Positions 16,850 to 25,291 of a DNA stretch of 40,635 bases are shown piece after piece (within the stretch, counting starts at the first letter, position 1; every line of letters begins with the position of its first letter). Location of the stretch: NCBI GenBank assembly GCA_019359545.1, contig JAHHHB010000064.1:1-40635 (forward strand). The letters run 5' to 3'. The notes beneath the pieces were generated by a model, which saw nothing but the letters and a program-made list of their open reading frames with translations, did no database searches and was not told where the DNA came from. The position numbers and the translations under genes are program-made. This stretch comes from Desmonostoc geniculatum HA4340-LM1. Its GTDB lineage: Bacteria; Cyanobacteriota; Cyanobacteriia; Cyanobacteriales; Nostocaceae.

Positions 16850-17983
16850 CTAGACGGTTGCTACAATTTCCCCGATTTTGCTGATGTCGTAGCCACCTAG
16901 AATTTCAAATTGTGAGTGAACCATCCGGTGTCCCAAAGTACTGAGCAACTGCTGTACTGGCGCTTCTTCCAGATATTCTTTAAGAATCACTAAGTCATAT
17001 CGTGATTGATGTAGCGGCACAAATCCCAGCCCAAAGGCGGTAGCTACAGATGCTGTACTGATACCTGCATCCGCAACTCCTAATACTACTGCTTGAGCAA
17101 CATCTTGGTGGCTTTGAACAATATAGTCAAAACCTTGGATTGCATCAAACGGTATTCGTTGCTCTTCGAGTTTTTGTTCTAAAAGCAAACGAGTACCAGC
17201 ACCTATTTCGCGGTTAACAATAGTCGCTCCCCGTTCCACTAAATCACTAACTGTTTTGATTCCCATCGGGTTACCAGGTTTGACTAAAAGTCCTTCTTCC
17301 CAAACACCCAGGGTAATCAAAACTCCTTCCCTTCCTGCAAGAACATCTCGAACAAAGGGAGTATTATACTCACCTGTGTGGGAATCATAAAGGTGCATCC
17401 CAGCGATGTGTGCTTCACCTCGGCATAGACTGTGCAATGCAGACATGCTGTTGGCAAAGTTAAATTGGACTCGCAGTTGGGGATGCCAACGTTCGGTAGC
17501 TCTCGCCCATAGTGAAATCACGGGCGCACAGCCAGCAATCACAACGGTGTTGTGGAGTGTGTCCAAATTATCGTCTAAAAGACGGACTCGAACTTTATCT
17601 GTACCTGTACGAGTCTCGCCCTCTCCATCAGCCGGAATCATATCTTGGCGAAAAGCATTCTTGCCAATTAAGGGATAAGCTACCCATTGTCCCCCCACAC
17701 GAGCCAGACTGACTCGCGTCTGCTGACCGGCAGGAACAGGTTTGGCAAGCACTGCTTCAATTTCAGGTAAATCCCGCTCTAACCAGAATAGATCCTCTAC
17801 TTGACAGCCAAGTGCCTTTGCTAGGCGGAGTGTAATGGCCACTGAAGGAGCGTATTGTCCCGACTCTACACCACTTATAGTTTGACGGGTAACACCAGCT
17901 AGGTTTGCCAAATCTTGTTGACTCATGCCTAAACGGGTTCTAATGGACTTCAAGTTGTTACGGAGATCGTTATCCTGCTTCAT
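16850..17983 (-). CDS. XRE-family HTH regulator with PBP-like metal/oxyanion-binding domain (VnfR/VupR type)
   Basis: This protein has 377 residues. Residues 8-65 are an XRE helix-turn-helix (LGMSQQDLANLAGVTRQTIS). The rest (about 150-350) is a periplasmic-binding-protein-like domain used inside the cell (VVIAGCAPVISLWARATERW, AHIAGMHLYD, GVADAGIS, SRYDLVIL). This two-part architecture is that of the Anabaena variabilis regulators of vanadium nitrogenase (VnfR) and vanadate uptake (VupR), which respond to Mo. It stands upstream of, and on the same strand as, nifHEN. The likely role is metal-dependent repression of those genes. Molybdate or vanadate binding is inferred from family knowledge, not visible directly. 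Confidence 0.85.
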   Translation of the reverse strand: MKQDNDLRNNLKSIRTRLGMSQQDLANLAGVTRQTISGVESGQYAPSVAITLRLAKALGCQVEDLFWLERDLPEIEAVLAKPVPAGQQTRVSLARVGGQWVAYPLIGKNAFRQDMIPADGEGETRTGTDKVRVRLLDDNLDTLHNTVVIAGCAPVISLWARATERWHPQLRVQFNFANSMSALHSLCRGEAHIAGMHLYDSHTGEYNTPFVRDVLAGREGVLITLGVWEEGLLVKPGNPMGIKTVSDLVERGATIVNREIGAGTRLLLEQKLEEQRIPFDAIQGFDYIVQSHQDVAQAVVLGVADAGISTASVATAFGLGFVPLHQSRYDLVILKEYLEEAPVQQLLSTLGHRMVHSQFEILGGYDISKIGEIVATV

Positions 17984-18731
17984 TGGCTTGAGCTTCTCTC
18001 AGTTTGAAAAAGCCATAGCGGATTTAACTAAATCTGCCAAGGCGAAAGCACGGTCTTTGAGTTTATATTATTTCTCTTGGACGAAATAACTATGCTTTCG
18101 CTCTTTTGATTCCCTATATTCATAGAATATCACACATTTTGCAAAATTCCTTGCAAGGCGCAATTTTTTTTGCCGAAAACTATTTTTTAGCTGTTGATTG
18201 TGACTCAAAACTCCCTAACTGTCGCCAACAAAGGATTTATTTCAGATCTCATAATTACCAACTTAATTGGTAAAAAGTAGCCCTGAATACAGTTTTAGAA
18301 ATTGGTTTAGGATTTGATGCTTGATAGGCGAGTTATAGCAAAGTGATGAGTACCCTCTTGTAATCAACACTGTCTTAAGCTATGTGACTAGAGCTATAGC
18401 AGTCTTAAATCATTTGTGAAATATTTTTCTGTTGGCTGTTATTAGTCATTAGTTATTTGTCCTTTGTAATCACAAATGACAAAGGACAAATGACCAAGGA
18501 CGACCATAATAAAAATTTCCACAACTCAAATAGGATTGCTATATAATATCAGCCTTAAAGAATATACCACCAACCAATTTTGCTCTTTGGGGTAAATTTT
18601 ACCTCACTAAAAATTACCGTTTTCAGTTCGAGGAATATGCAGATATATATTGCACAATCGGCTATTTACCAAAACGTGCAATAGATGAGAGGCAATTTGT
18701 AGTTGTTTGCTTGACAGCAATGGAGAGAATA
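17984..18731. other. Divergent intergenic region with candidate operator and tandem repeats
   Basis: No gene is seen in these 748 bases. An inverted repeat TTATTTC-N8-GAAATAA (18068-18089) lies 85-106 bases upstream of the regulator start and could be an autoregulatory site. At 18440-18505 a stem made from TTTGTCCTTTGT / ACAAAGGACAAA copies the GTCATTTG repeats seen at 9150-9210. Confidence 0.45.
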
Positions 18732-19094
18732 ATGATAACTGAAGAAGACTTAGCCCAACAATTTAGCGTAATTATCGAACACGCTCACCCACGAGTTTGG
18801 GAATTGCTACATCAGTGTTATGTAAAGGCGATCGATCCTAAACCTTATTTAACAAGAGTGAATATCAGAACATGTATCCGTCATGGAAAATACATTGCGA
18901 TTTATTGTCCTGACAGAATAATGAATGCAGTAGTAGCTGAGAAAAATCTACTTCGAGAGGTAGCAGAATACATTGGTTTAGTTGAGGTTGTTTGTTTGAA
19001 TGCTAACAACTTGGTGCGCGATCCTCTATCAAATCTGAAAGAAACTTATCCGCACTTGTGGCTAGACTTACTCTGGCTGATCGCTCAAGAATAA
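18732..19094 (+). CDS. Small hypothetical protein
   Basis: I choose the ATG at 18732 (MITEEDLAQQF) because GGAGAG ends four bases before it. Two upstream in-frame starts (TTG 18711, ATG 18720) lack such a site. The 120-residue product is soluble and mixed alpha/beta: HAHPRVWELLHQCYVKAIDP, IRHGKYIAIYCPDRIMNAVV, LREVAEYIGLVEVVCL. I do not recognise the family. It is transcribed away from the nif regulator across a 748-base gap, so it may answer to the same signals, but nothing shows that. Confidence 0.7.
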   Translation: MITEEDLAQQFSVIIEHAHPRVWELLHQCYVKAIDPKPYLTRVNIRTCIRHGKYIAIYCPDRIMNAVVAEKNLLREVAEYIGLVEVVCLNANNLVRDPLSNLKETYPHLWLDLLWLIAQE

Positions 19095-19476
19095 TAATGC
19101 AGTAATCTGCTTTGATTTTTGAAATTATTTGCGAGGGTTATTTGCGAGGGAGTAGGGAGTGGGGAATTAGCCTTTTCAAGTTGAAGGCAAGTTTTTTCAA
19201 AAATCAAATAGAAGTCCTATATGAAGACTGAATTTTTTTGCACAAATATTGCAAAAAATCATCCGTTCCTCCTCTAATATCAGGTTCATACCATTTCACT
19301 TTAAAGTTGATACAGATACCTCGGTAGGGGCGCACAGCTGTGCGCCCCTACGTTAAATCTATATATGTAATCTAGTATGTGTAAAACCTCTCCCCCTTCT
19401 AGGGGGAGAGGCTTTGAATTTTGCAATTAATTTTACCTATTGCCTATTTCCTTTTGCCTATGTCAACAGACACCCT
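19095..19476. other. Intergenic region with MITE end, palindrome and terminator-like hairpin
   Basis: No gene is seen. A degenerate copy of the 40020-40143 MITE ends at about 19221 (TTTTTTCAAAAATCAAAT ... GTCCTATAT). A perfect 28-bp palindrome lies at 19324-19351 (GTAGGGGCGCACAG / CTGTGCGCCCCTAC). A 10-bp stem at 19387-19411 (CCTCTCCCCC / GGGGGAGAGG) followed by CTTTGAATTTT resembles a plus-strand terminator. Confidence 0.55.
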
Positions 19477-19641
19477 CTATTTTTGAGAAACTTTTTCCTC
19501 ATTAGTAGAAAGAGAGCGAATTAACTCCCGAATTACGTCGGTTGCCGGTCTACCTGTAGTTGAGCAGTATTGCTCAAGCTTCTGTGCCTCTTCTGATGCC
19601 AGATTGATTGTAAATCGTTTAACAGCCCATTTTTTATTCAT
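19477..19641 (-). CDS. Small ribbon-helix-helix (CopG-type) DNA-binding protein
   Basis: The frame encodes 54 residues: MNKKWAVKRFTINLASEEAQ, KLEQYCSTTGRPATDVIREL, IRSLSTNEEKVSQK. The beta strand KRFTINL, the helix ASEEAQKLEQYCSTTG and the second helix PATDVIRELIRSL are the ribbon-helix-helix pattern of CopG/MetJ/Arc-type dimeric regulators, often antitoxins. No toxin gene is adjacent on either side. The A/T-rich upstream region fits a promoter. It may act as an orphan regulator or be part of a plasmid-type leftover. Confidence 0.75.
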   Translation of the reverse strand: MNKKWAVKRFTINLASEEAQKLEQYCSTTGRPATDVIRELIRSLSTNEEKVSQK

Positions 19642-19909
19642 GATTCAACAAACTATGTTTTGCTAGTACTTTTCTAATATCAGTTTTTTATGCTGTTACT
19701 ACAATGGTATAATCAATGAAATTGCATTTAAGAAATAATGAAGACAAATGCTATATTCCTTGATTAAGGGTGAAGAAATAAATTTTACTCTAAAATGTGA
19801 AGTTTAGCTAATTTAAATGCAGGAATTATAAACATAATGTTACTTTAATATAAAATATACATATAGAGCCAGGGTATTCACTGAGTCAAGCAAAATAAAA
19901 ATAAATTAC

Positions 19910-20063
19910 ATATAGGACTACTATTTGATTTTTGAACAGATACGTAGGGTGCGTTATCGGCGAGAGTACGGCACCGAATCCTTAAGAATGGTGCCGTACT
20001 CTCGCCGATAACGCACCCTACAAATACTTAATGTTGTTCAAAAATCAAACCGGATTCCTATAT
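19910..20063. mobile_element. MITE with ATATAGGA...TTTGATTTTTGAAC ends and a 32-bp perfect internal hairpin
   Basis: The outer ends (ATATAGGACTACTATTTGAT at left, and the inverted TCAAA...TCCTATAT at right) are imperfect inverted repeats. Inside, 19944-19975 and 19990-20021 are exact 32-bp complements beginning GTAGGGTGCGTTATCGGCGA, with a 14-nt loop. There is no ORF. The same end sequences recur at about 19221 and at 40020-40143. Confidence 0.8.
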
Positions 20064-20121
20064 TACTTTTGACTTTATTAGTAAATCATTAGCGATCGCG
20101 CTGAATTCATCGGCAAACAAT

Positions 20122-21108
20122 TTACTGATAACCACGATATTTTTGCTCTAGTTCGAGAGTAAGAATGCAGGGAACTAAACATAATAAACCTACAGCATAG
20201 CCAACGAAGACATCAGTAGGCCAGTGAACGCCTAGATAAAGCCGACTAAAACCGATGGCAATAATTAAGATAGTAGTCAAGGTGAAAATCTGTTTTTGCC
20301 ATTGAGGAAATTGCTTTGTAAAAATATAGGCTATGAGACCGTAGACTACTAAAGATAGCATGGCGTGACCACTGGGAAAGCTTGGGTAACCTACATTAAT
20401 AATCCACTTCCACAGTGCTGGACGCGGCCTAGCAAAAAGTATTTTCAGCAAATAAATTAAAACCATTGCACTACTAGTAGCTATACCCAAAGTAGTTGCT
20501 TGCCAGGGACGATTATTATATAACCAATTAATTTCTAATCCTAAACTAATTAATAGTAAAACCAGTGGTTCACCAAAAAAAGTTATGCTCAGCATTACCC
20601 GATCTAGTAGTGGAGTATGCAGCTTTTGTATTACTAGCAAAATACTGCGATCGAGACCATATCTGTGTAGCAATGCACTACAAAACGCTAGGGAAAAAAT
20701 AGCCCCAGATAACTGAATAAGCTGATTGTTTACTGTATATATAGGTAAAGTTTTAGCCTTTTCGTTGGTATCAATTTTAGTAATAAGTAGTTTTTTAAAG
20801 AATTTTGTATAATCTAAGACAATATTTTGGAGAATTAAGGCGATCGCATTTGGACTGAAATCTGGATGAAAAATCACCAGAACATTTCCTGTCAAATGAT
20901 TCACTTGAAATTCGGCGATTGTTTTTTCCTGTGATAATCTGGTTTTTATGTAGTTTTCGAGACTTGGGGAATGCTTCAGTCCACTTACTTTATATCTTGC
21001 TCTGCCTTTAACAGCAGTATGTATGGCTTGAATCAAAATATTTTGCTCGTAGCGATTACTCAAATCAGCATTCATTCTTCTAACTAATAGATTTTTGTAA
21101 TAGCACAT
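20122..21108 (-). CDS. PAP2-superfamily phosphatase with HMA-like N-terminal domain
   Basis: This protein has 328 residues. The C-terminal two thirds are a membrane PAP2 phosphatase with all three motifs: KILFARPRP (K-x6-RP), PSFPSGHAM (PSGH) and SRLYLGVHWPTD (SR-x5-H-x3-D), among about five or six helices. Such enzymes dephosphorylate lipid or prenyl phosphates such as undecaprenyl diphosphate. Residues about 25-105 (AVKGRARYKVSGLKHSPSLE, AEFQVNHLTGNVLVIFHPDF) resemble the HMA-like domain at the N-terminus of cyanobacterial metal P-type ATPases, without CxxC. A start at the internal ATG (MNADLSNRYE, 21075) is equally possible. Expressed alone in the region; function in the cell is unknown. 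Confidence 0.85.
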   Translation of the reverse strand: MCYYKNLLVRRMNADLSNRYEQNILIQAIHTAVKGRARYKVSGLKHSPSLENYIKTRLSQEKTIAEFQVNHLTGNVLVIFHPDFSPNAIALILQNIVLDYTKFFKKLLITKIDTNEKAKTLPIYTVNNQLIQLSGAIFSLAFCSALLHRYGLDRSILLVIQKLHTPLLDRVMLSITFFGEPLVLLLISLGLEINWLYNNRPWQATTLGIATSSAMVLIYLLKILFARPRPALWKWIINVGYPSFPSGHAMLSLVVYGLIAYIFTKQFPQWQKQIFTLTTILIIAIGFSRLYLGVHWPTDVFVGYAVGLLCLVPCILTLELEQKYRGYQ

Positions 21109-21553
21109 TTTACAGCTATTTTCTGAAAAATGAACCAGATTATTTTTACAGCAGAATTCAGCAGTCAGAATGGGCTGCCTAGCTACGAGATCTAGATAGT
21201 CTTGATATTGAGTTCATTCACTTAGGGTTACTCACCGCGTCACCCCACCCCGGTTTTGTCTAAAGCCAAAACCGCCCCTCCCCTTAGTAAGGGGAGGAGT
21301 TGGGGGTGGGGTAAAACGTTTGTGGGACAACTGTTTGAGCTTAAGTTGACACCAATGACAGCTGTGCTACCCTACGTTCGCGGAGCGTCCCGCAGGGATG
21401 GGATGTTTTTTTGATTGGAAGTCCTTTAACTTGAAATGTGCTGTAAATCAATAGGTTTCGTGTTCAAGCTAAAAACCTCAAACAAGGGTATGGCGATCGC
21501 ATGTTAAATTAAATTGAATATTCAGATTGAAAATAAAAATATATTTTACAAAA
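21109..21553. other. Intergenic region with G/C-rich hairpin
   Basis: No gene is seen. An inverted repeat of CACCCCACCCC with GGGGTGGGG type arms (about 21240-21312) encloses further complementary arms (CCCCTCCCCTTA / TAAGGGGAGG). It resembles other cyanobacterial interspersed repeats. There is no clear ribosome binding site before cysC. Confidence 0.5.
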
Positions 21554-22090
21554 ATGAAAGACTTGAAATCACCAGGTTTCACTTGTTGGTTAACTGGATT
21601 ATCCGGCGCAGGAAAGTCAACTCTAGGAATAGAAATAACTCAAGCATTAGAGCAATTATCACTTCCGTGTGAATATTTAGATGGTGATGTCATCCGCACT
21701 AATCTTTCTAAAGGGTTAGGTTTTTCTCGTGAGGATCGAAATACCAATGTTGCTAGAGTTGGCTTTGTTTGTGGACTTTTAAATAAACATGGCATCAATG
21801 CCGTTGTGGCTTTAATTTCTCCTAATCGAGATTCCCGCGAACAACTCAAACTTCAAATACCCAATTTTATCGAAATTTTTATTGATACTCCTTTGGAAGT
21901 TTGTATTACAAGGGATGTGAAAGGTTTGTATAAGAGAGCTTTAGCTGGTGAGATTCCGGAATTTACTGGCATTTCTTCTCCTTATGAACCGCCTTTAAAC
22001 CCAGATATAACTCTCAAAACTCACAAAGAATCTGTAAATGAATGTCTAGAAAAAGTTTTAAATTATCTGCGTGAGCGGGGGCAAATATAA
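21554..22090 (+). CDS. cysC: Adenylyl-sulfate kinase
   Basis: This protein has 178 residues from the ATG at 21554; a TTG start nine codons earlier is less likely, and the family has a short N-terminus. GLSGAGKSTLG is the P-loop. YLDGDVIRTNLSKGLGFSRE, DRNTNVARVGFV and VKGLYKRALAGEIPEFTGIS match APS kinases, which phosphorylate adenylyl sulfate to PAPS in sulfate activation. FTGISSPYEPPLNPDI near the end is also typical. Expected cytosolic. It stands alone, so it may serve sulfation rather than the main assimilatory route, but that is inference. Confidence 0.95.
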   Translation: MKDLKSPGFTCWLTGLSGAGKSTLGIEITQALEQLSLPCEYLDGDVIRTNLSKGLGFSREDRNTNVARVGFVCGLLNKHGINAVVALISPNRDSREQLKLQIPNFIEIFIDTPLEVCITRDVKGLYKRALAGEIPEFTGISSPYEPPLNPDITLKTHKESVNECLEKVLNYLRERGQI

Positions 22091-22188
22091 TTAATTTAGC
22101 AGAATTCAGAATTCAGAATTCAGGAGTCAGAATTCAGAATTCAGAAGTTAAAGTGAAAGGGTGGTTAGAAACTGCGTCTACACAAACA

Positions 22189-22208
22189 AAACCCGCCTAC
22201 GCGGGTTT
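22189..22208. terminator. Intrinsic terminator-like hairpin after cysC
   Basis: The 8-bp stem AAACCCGC / GCGGGTTT with CTAC loop is followed by T-rich or A-rich tracts on both strands. It lies 99 bases after the cysC stop, behind a run of AATTCAGA tandem repeats (22100-22148). Confidence 0.6.
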
Positions 22209-22225
22209 GAAATTAATAAAAATAT

Positions 22226-22335
22226 GTTTCCATTAGTTCGCCTTCAAATTGTTATTGGAGACGACTTATTGGCGATGGGGATTCAATTGGAAAGAAAAGT
22301 TTCCATTAATTCGCCTCCAAATTGTTATTGGAGAC
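22226..22335. CRISPR. Two CRISPR-like repeats with one 36-bp spacer
   Basis: Two 37-bp units (22226-22262 and 22299-22335) begin GTTTCCATTA and end TTATTGGAGAC, differing at two positions. Each can fold through CTCCAA / TTGGAG (mismatched in the first). The 36-bp spacer is unique. The period of 73 bp equals that of the pair at 1701-1809. There is no leader or cas gene nearby, so it is an orphan mini-array or relic. The rest of the 22091-22744 gap shows no gene. Confidence 0.6.
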
Positions 22336-22744
22336 AGCAAGGCTTTGAAAGACTTGCAATAACAGGCTTTTGAAGTCTGTTTTCGCGGGTCTCATTCAAA
22401 AGTAGCGTTTGAGCGATCGCTTGTCAAGTTTTTTGTTGAAAAAAAAGCTTGAAAAGCTTACAGTACAATCTTTTCAAAGTTTGCGCGGAACTCATTTTGG
22501 CTAAAAATCGCTGAAATGCATTTACCGTCAGGATTTCAAGCGTAATTTTCCATATATCTAAAAAAACAGCTAAGGTTCCGCGAAAATAATTGCTGAGACT
22601 TTGGTTGCTAAATCTACCGAAATGAGAAAGCGATCGGGGATTTTCCTTCCAGTTTGAAAACACGCCCGAAACATCCTGCCGAAATTGAAAACGATAAACT
22701 TTTTACAGGGGTGATTTTTACCAAAACTCAAAAGGTATGGGGCA

Positions 22745-24661
22745 ATGGTGCGATTAAAGCTGTGGCAATGGGTTGTATTGGCGATGCCGATCGCTTTCAT
22801 TATTATATTCTTACTCGTATCCGCCGGGTTGCAAATCCATGCGTGGGGCATTAATTGGATTTGGGCTGTGTTCACTGTTTTATTTGTTGGCTGGCGTTGG
22901 CTGTTAGTAAAATGGACTCAACCCGCCTTACAACAGGTAGAAGCTGTGTTGGCCCAAGTCCAACAAGAATTAGAATCGGGGACAGAAAATAATGTAGTAC
23001 CAGTGGGAAGTGACGCCACAAAGCTTGCAGAAGTAGCCCTGCAAGAGATTATGCAAGCTGCACAAAGCGATCGCCCGCTTTGGGAAGATTGGCAAACTTT
23101 TTGGACGCGATGTCAGGATTTGGTTGTAGCGATCGCTCATATTTACAATCCTCAAGTTCAATATCCGCTGCTAAATATTTACGTTCCCCAGGCTTACGGG
23201 CTGATTCGGGGAACGGTGGATGATGTGGATTTGTGGATGCAAAACTTATCCCCGGTGCTGAATCAGGTAACGGTTGGACAAGCATACCAAGCCTACGAAG
23301 TTTACCGGAAGTTGGAACCATCTGCTCGAAAATTCTGGAAAGTTTGGAACTGGGCACAATGGCTATTAAATCCGGTGGCGGCGGTGGCAAAACAAGTTAG
23401 TCAGGGTTCCAGTAACCGCGCAACTGAGCAATTATTGGTGAATTTGAGTCAATTATTCCGGGAAGTTGCCCTGAGGAATTTATGTAAGCAAGCGATCGCT
23501 CTCTACGGAGGTAACGCATTACCGATTTCAGTATCTCCAACTACGCCAGCCCTACCCAAGGCAAAAACCCAAACACTCAAAGAAATACTGAGTCAAGCCC
23601 AACCAGCCGAAGCGGTTGAACAAAAACCCGTGAATATTCTGCTGGTGGGGCGCACGGGTTCGGGAAAAAGCAGCTTGATTAACACGTTATTTCAACAGGA
23701 TCTCGCAGCCGTCGATGTTTTGCCCAGTACCGATCACATTCAAAATTACCAATGGCAGTCTCAAACCGGGGAAAGTCTGACGCTTTTGGACACACCAGGT
23801 TACGAACAAGTCAACCGTACAGACTTACGAAATTTAGTGCTTGATTATGCTATAAATGCAGATTTATTGCTGTTAGCTACTCCAGCCCTAGATCCAGCCC
23901 TACAAATGGATGTAGACTTTCTCCAAGACATCAAAGCGGAAATTGCAGATTTACCAGCGATCGCAGTTGTCACCCAAGTAGATCGTCTGCGTCCGATTCG
24001 GGAATGGCAACCGCCTTATGATTGGAAGTGGGGCGATCGTCCCAAGGAAATTGCCATTCGTGAAGCTACTGAATATCGCGCCAAGCTGCTAGATGAGTTT
24101 TGCAATCTAGTTTTACCAGTGGTGACAGCCGACAGTAAAACAAATCGAGTTGCTTGGGGAGTAGAGGCGCTATCTTTGGGATTAATAAATGCGATCGCCC
24201 CTGCAAAACAACTCCGTCTCGCCCGGTTTTTGCGTAACCTAGAAGCCCGCACCGTTGCTGCTGCGAAAATCATCGATCGGTACACTTTTCAAATGGCGAC
24301 AACCAAGGGATTAGCATCACTGCTCAAAAGTCCAGTTCTTCAGTTTATTTCTACCCTATCAACTGGATCTCCAAACTTGGCTCATTTGTTAGCACAACAA
24401 ATTCCCGTGGAACAGTTACCAATTGTAATTGGTAAACTCCAAATGGCCTATGACCTTTTCTCACTTTTGAATACAGGTAACCCTAACCCGCTCAAATTTG
24501 AATTGCTAGCTTTGTGGCCGTTGCTGTTAGAAAATTCCGCTTCACCTGAGCAAAATGCTTGGGCATTTGGTCACGCTTTAGTAGAATATTGGACTCAGGA
24601 TTTGACAGTGGAAAAACTTGGCGATCGCTTTCAGAAATATTTACAGCAGATTTCAAGTTAG
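22745..24661 (+). CDS. Membrane-anchored Era/Der-like GTPase
   Basis: This protein has 638 residues. Two hydrophobic helices (about 8-30 and 36-52) anchor the N-terminus. The G domain starts near residue 297: VGRTGSGKSSLIN (G1), TDHIQNYQW (switch region), LLDTPGYEQVN (G3) and VVTQVDRL (G4). Residues 60-290 and 460-638 are helical and unassigned; related cyanobacterial proteins are annotated as GTPases of the DUF697 or YcjX/HSR1 kind. The role is unknown; membrane stress or remodelling would fit the fold. Its 3' end overlaps the frame of a truncated Uma2 gene by 44 bases. Confidence 0.85.
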   Translation: MVRLKLWQWVVLAMPIAFIIIFLLVSAGLQIHAWGINWIWAVFTVLFVGWRWLLVKWTQPALQQVEAVLAQVQQELESGTENNVVPVGSDATKLAEVALQEIMQAAQSDRPLWEDWQTFWTRCQDLVVAIAHIYNPQVQYPLLNIYVPQAYGLIRGTVDDVDLWMQNLSPVLNQVTVGQAYQAYEVYRKLEPSARKFWKVWNWAQWLLNPVAAVAKQVSQGSSNRATEQLLVNLSQLFREVALRNLCKQAIALYGGNALPISVSPTTPALPKAKTQTLKEILSQAQPAEAVEQKPVNILLVGRTGSGKSSLINTLFQQDLAAVDVLPSTDHIQNYQWQSQTGESLTLLDTPGYEQVNRTDLRNLVLDYAINADLLLLATPALDPALQMDVDFLQDIKAEIADLPAIAVVTQVDRLRPIREWQPPYDWKWGDRPKEIAIREATEYRAKLLDEFCNLVLPVVTADSKTNRVAWGVEALSLGLINAIAPAKQLRLARFLRNLEARTVAAAKIIDRYTFQMATTKGLASLLKSPVLQFISTLSTGSPNLAHLLAQQIPVEQLPIVIGKLQMAYDLFSLLNTGNPNPLKFELLALWPLLLENSASPEQNAWAFGHALVEYWTQDLTVEKLGDRFQKYLQQISS

Positions 24662-25121
24662 TAAAGAAATTATTGGCGATATAGTCAAAATTTTACTGAA
24701 TGAACTAAGTATCAATTATGATGCTTTAGGTTCAACCACCCTAAAAAACGAAAAAATGAGTCAGGGAGTAGAACCGGATACTTGTTTTTACATTCAAAAT
24801 CAAGCGGCAGTTATTGGTAAAAATCGCATAAATTTAAGTGTAGATCCACCCCCAGACTTAGCCATAGAAATTGATTTAACTTTTCGCACGCAATTGGATA
24901 ATTACCAAATTTTGGGAGTACCAGAACTTTGGCGATATGGAAAACAAGGCTTACAAATTAACGTCTTGCAAGGTGGAAAATATGTAGAGTCAAATTTTAG
25001 TCCTACTTTTCCAGATATTCCAATAATTGAGCTAGTAAATCAATACGTCCAGCAAAGTCAAGTTGTTGGTAGTAGCCAAGCAATTCAAGCTTTTAGAAAT
25101 TGGCTGCGGGATAATATTTAA
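24618..25121 (+). pseudogene. Uma2-family (DUF820) PD-(D/E)xK nuclease, 5'-truncated
   Basis: From about 24657 the frame matches Uma2 proteins: VSKEIIGDIVKILLNEL, GSTTL, GVEPDTCFYI, PPPDLAIEIDL, ILGVPELWRYG, FPDIPI. The family is common in cyanobacteria and has a restriction-endonuclease-like fold, usually about 190-220 residues. Here the first 50-60 residues are missing; the frame upstream is only the GTPase gene read in another frame. There is also a small deletion after EIDLTF, where the family usually has a longer T(S)R...Y segment. The PD and ExD residues remain. I read it as a decaying remnant joined to the GTPase gene's end. Confidence 0.65.
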
Positions 25122-25291
25122 TTGTGCCTTTTATATCGATCGCCAGCAGCAATCAGTTCATATGTACTAAATTATCGTACAGTATGGAATTGATGTAAGC
25201 CACGGAATTTTTGAGTAAGTAGGCAAAGCAGATACCTGAGGCTGTCAGAATGTAACAATAGCGATCGCAACCAAACAAATCATCATCACCA

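Noticed and set aside
22424..22875. Minus-strand ORFs of 79 and 101 codons before the GTPase
   Set aside because: No recognisable protein pattern; they overlap the GTPase start region in antisense.
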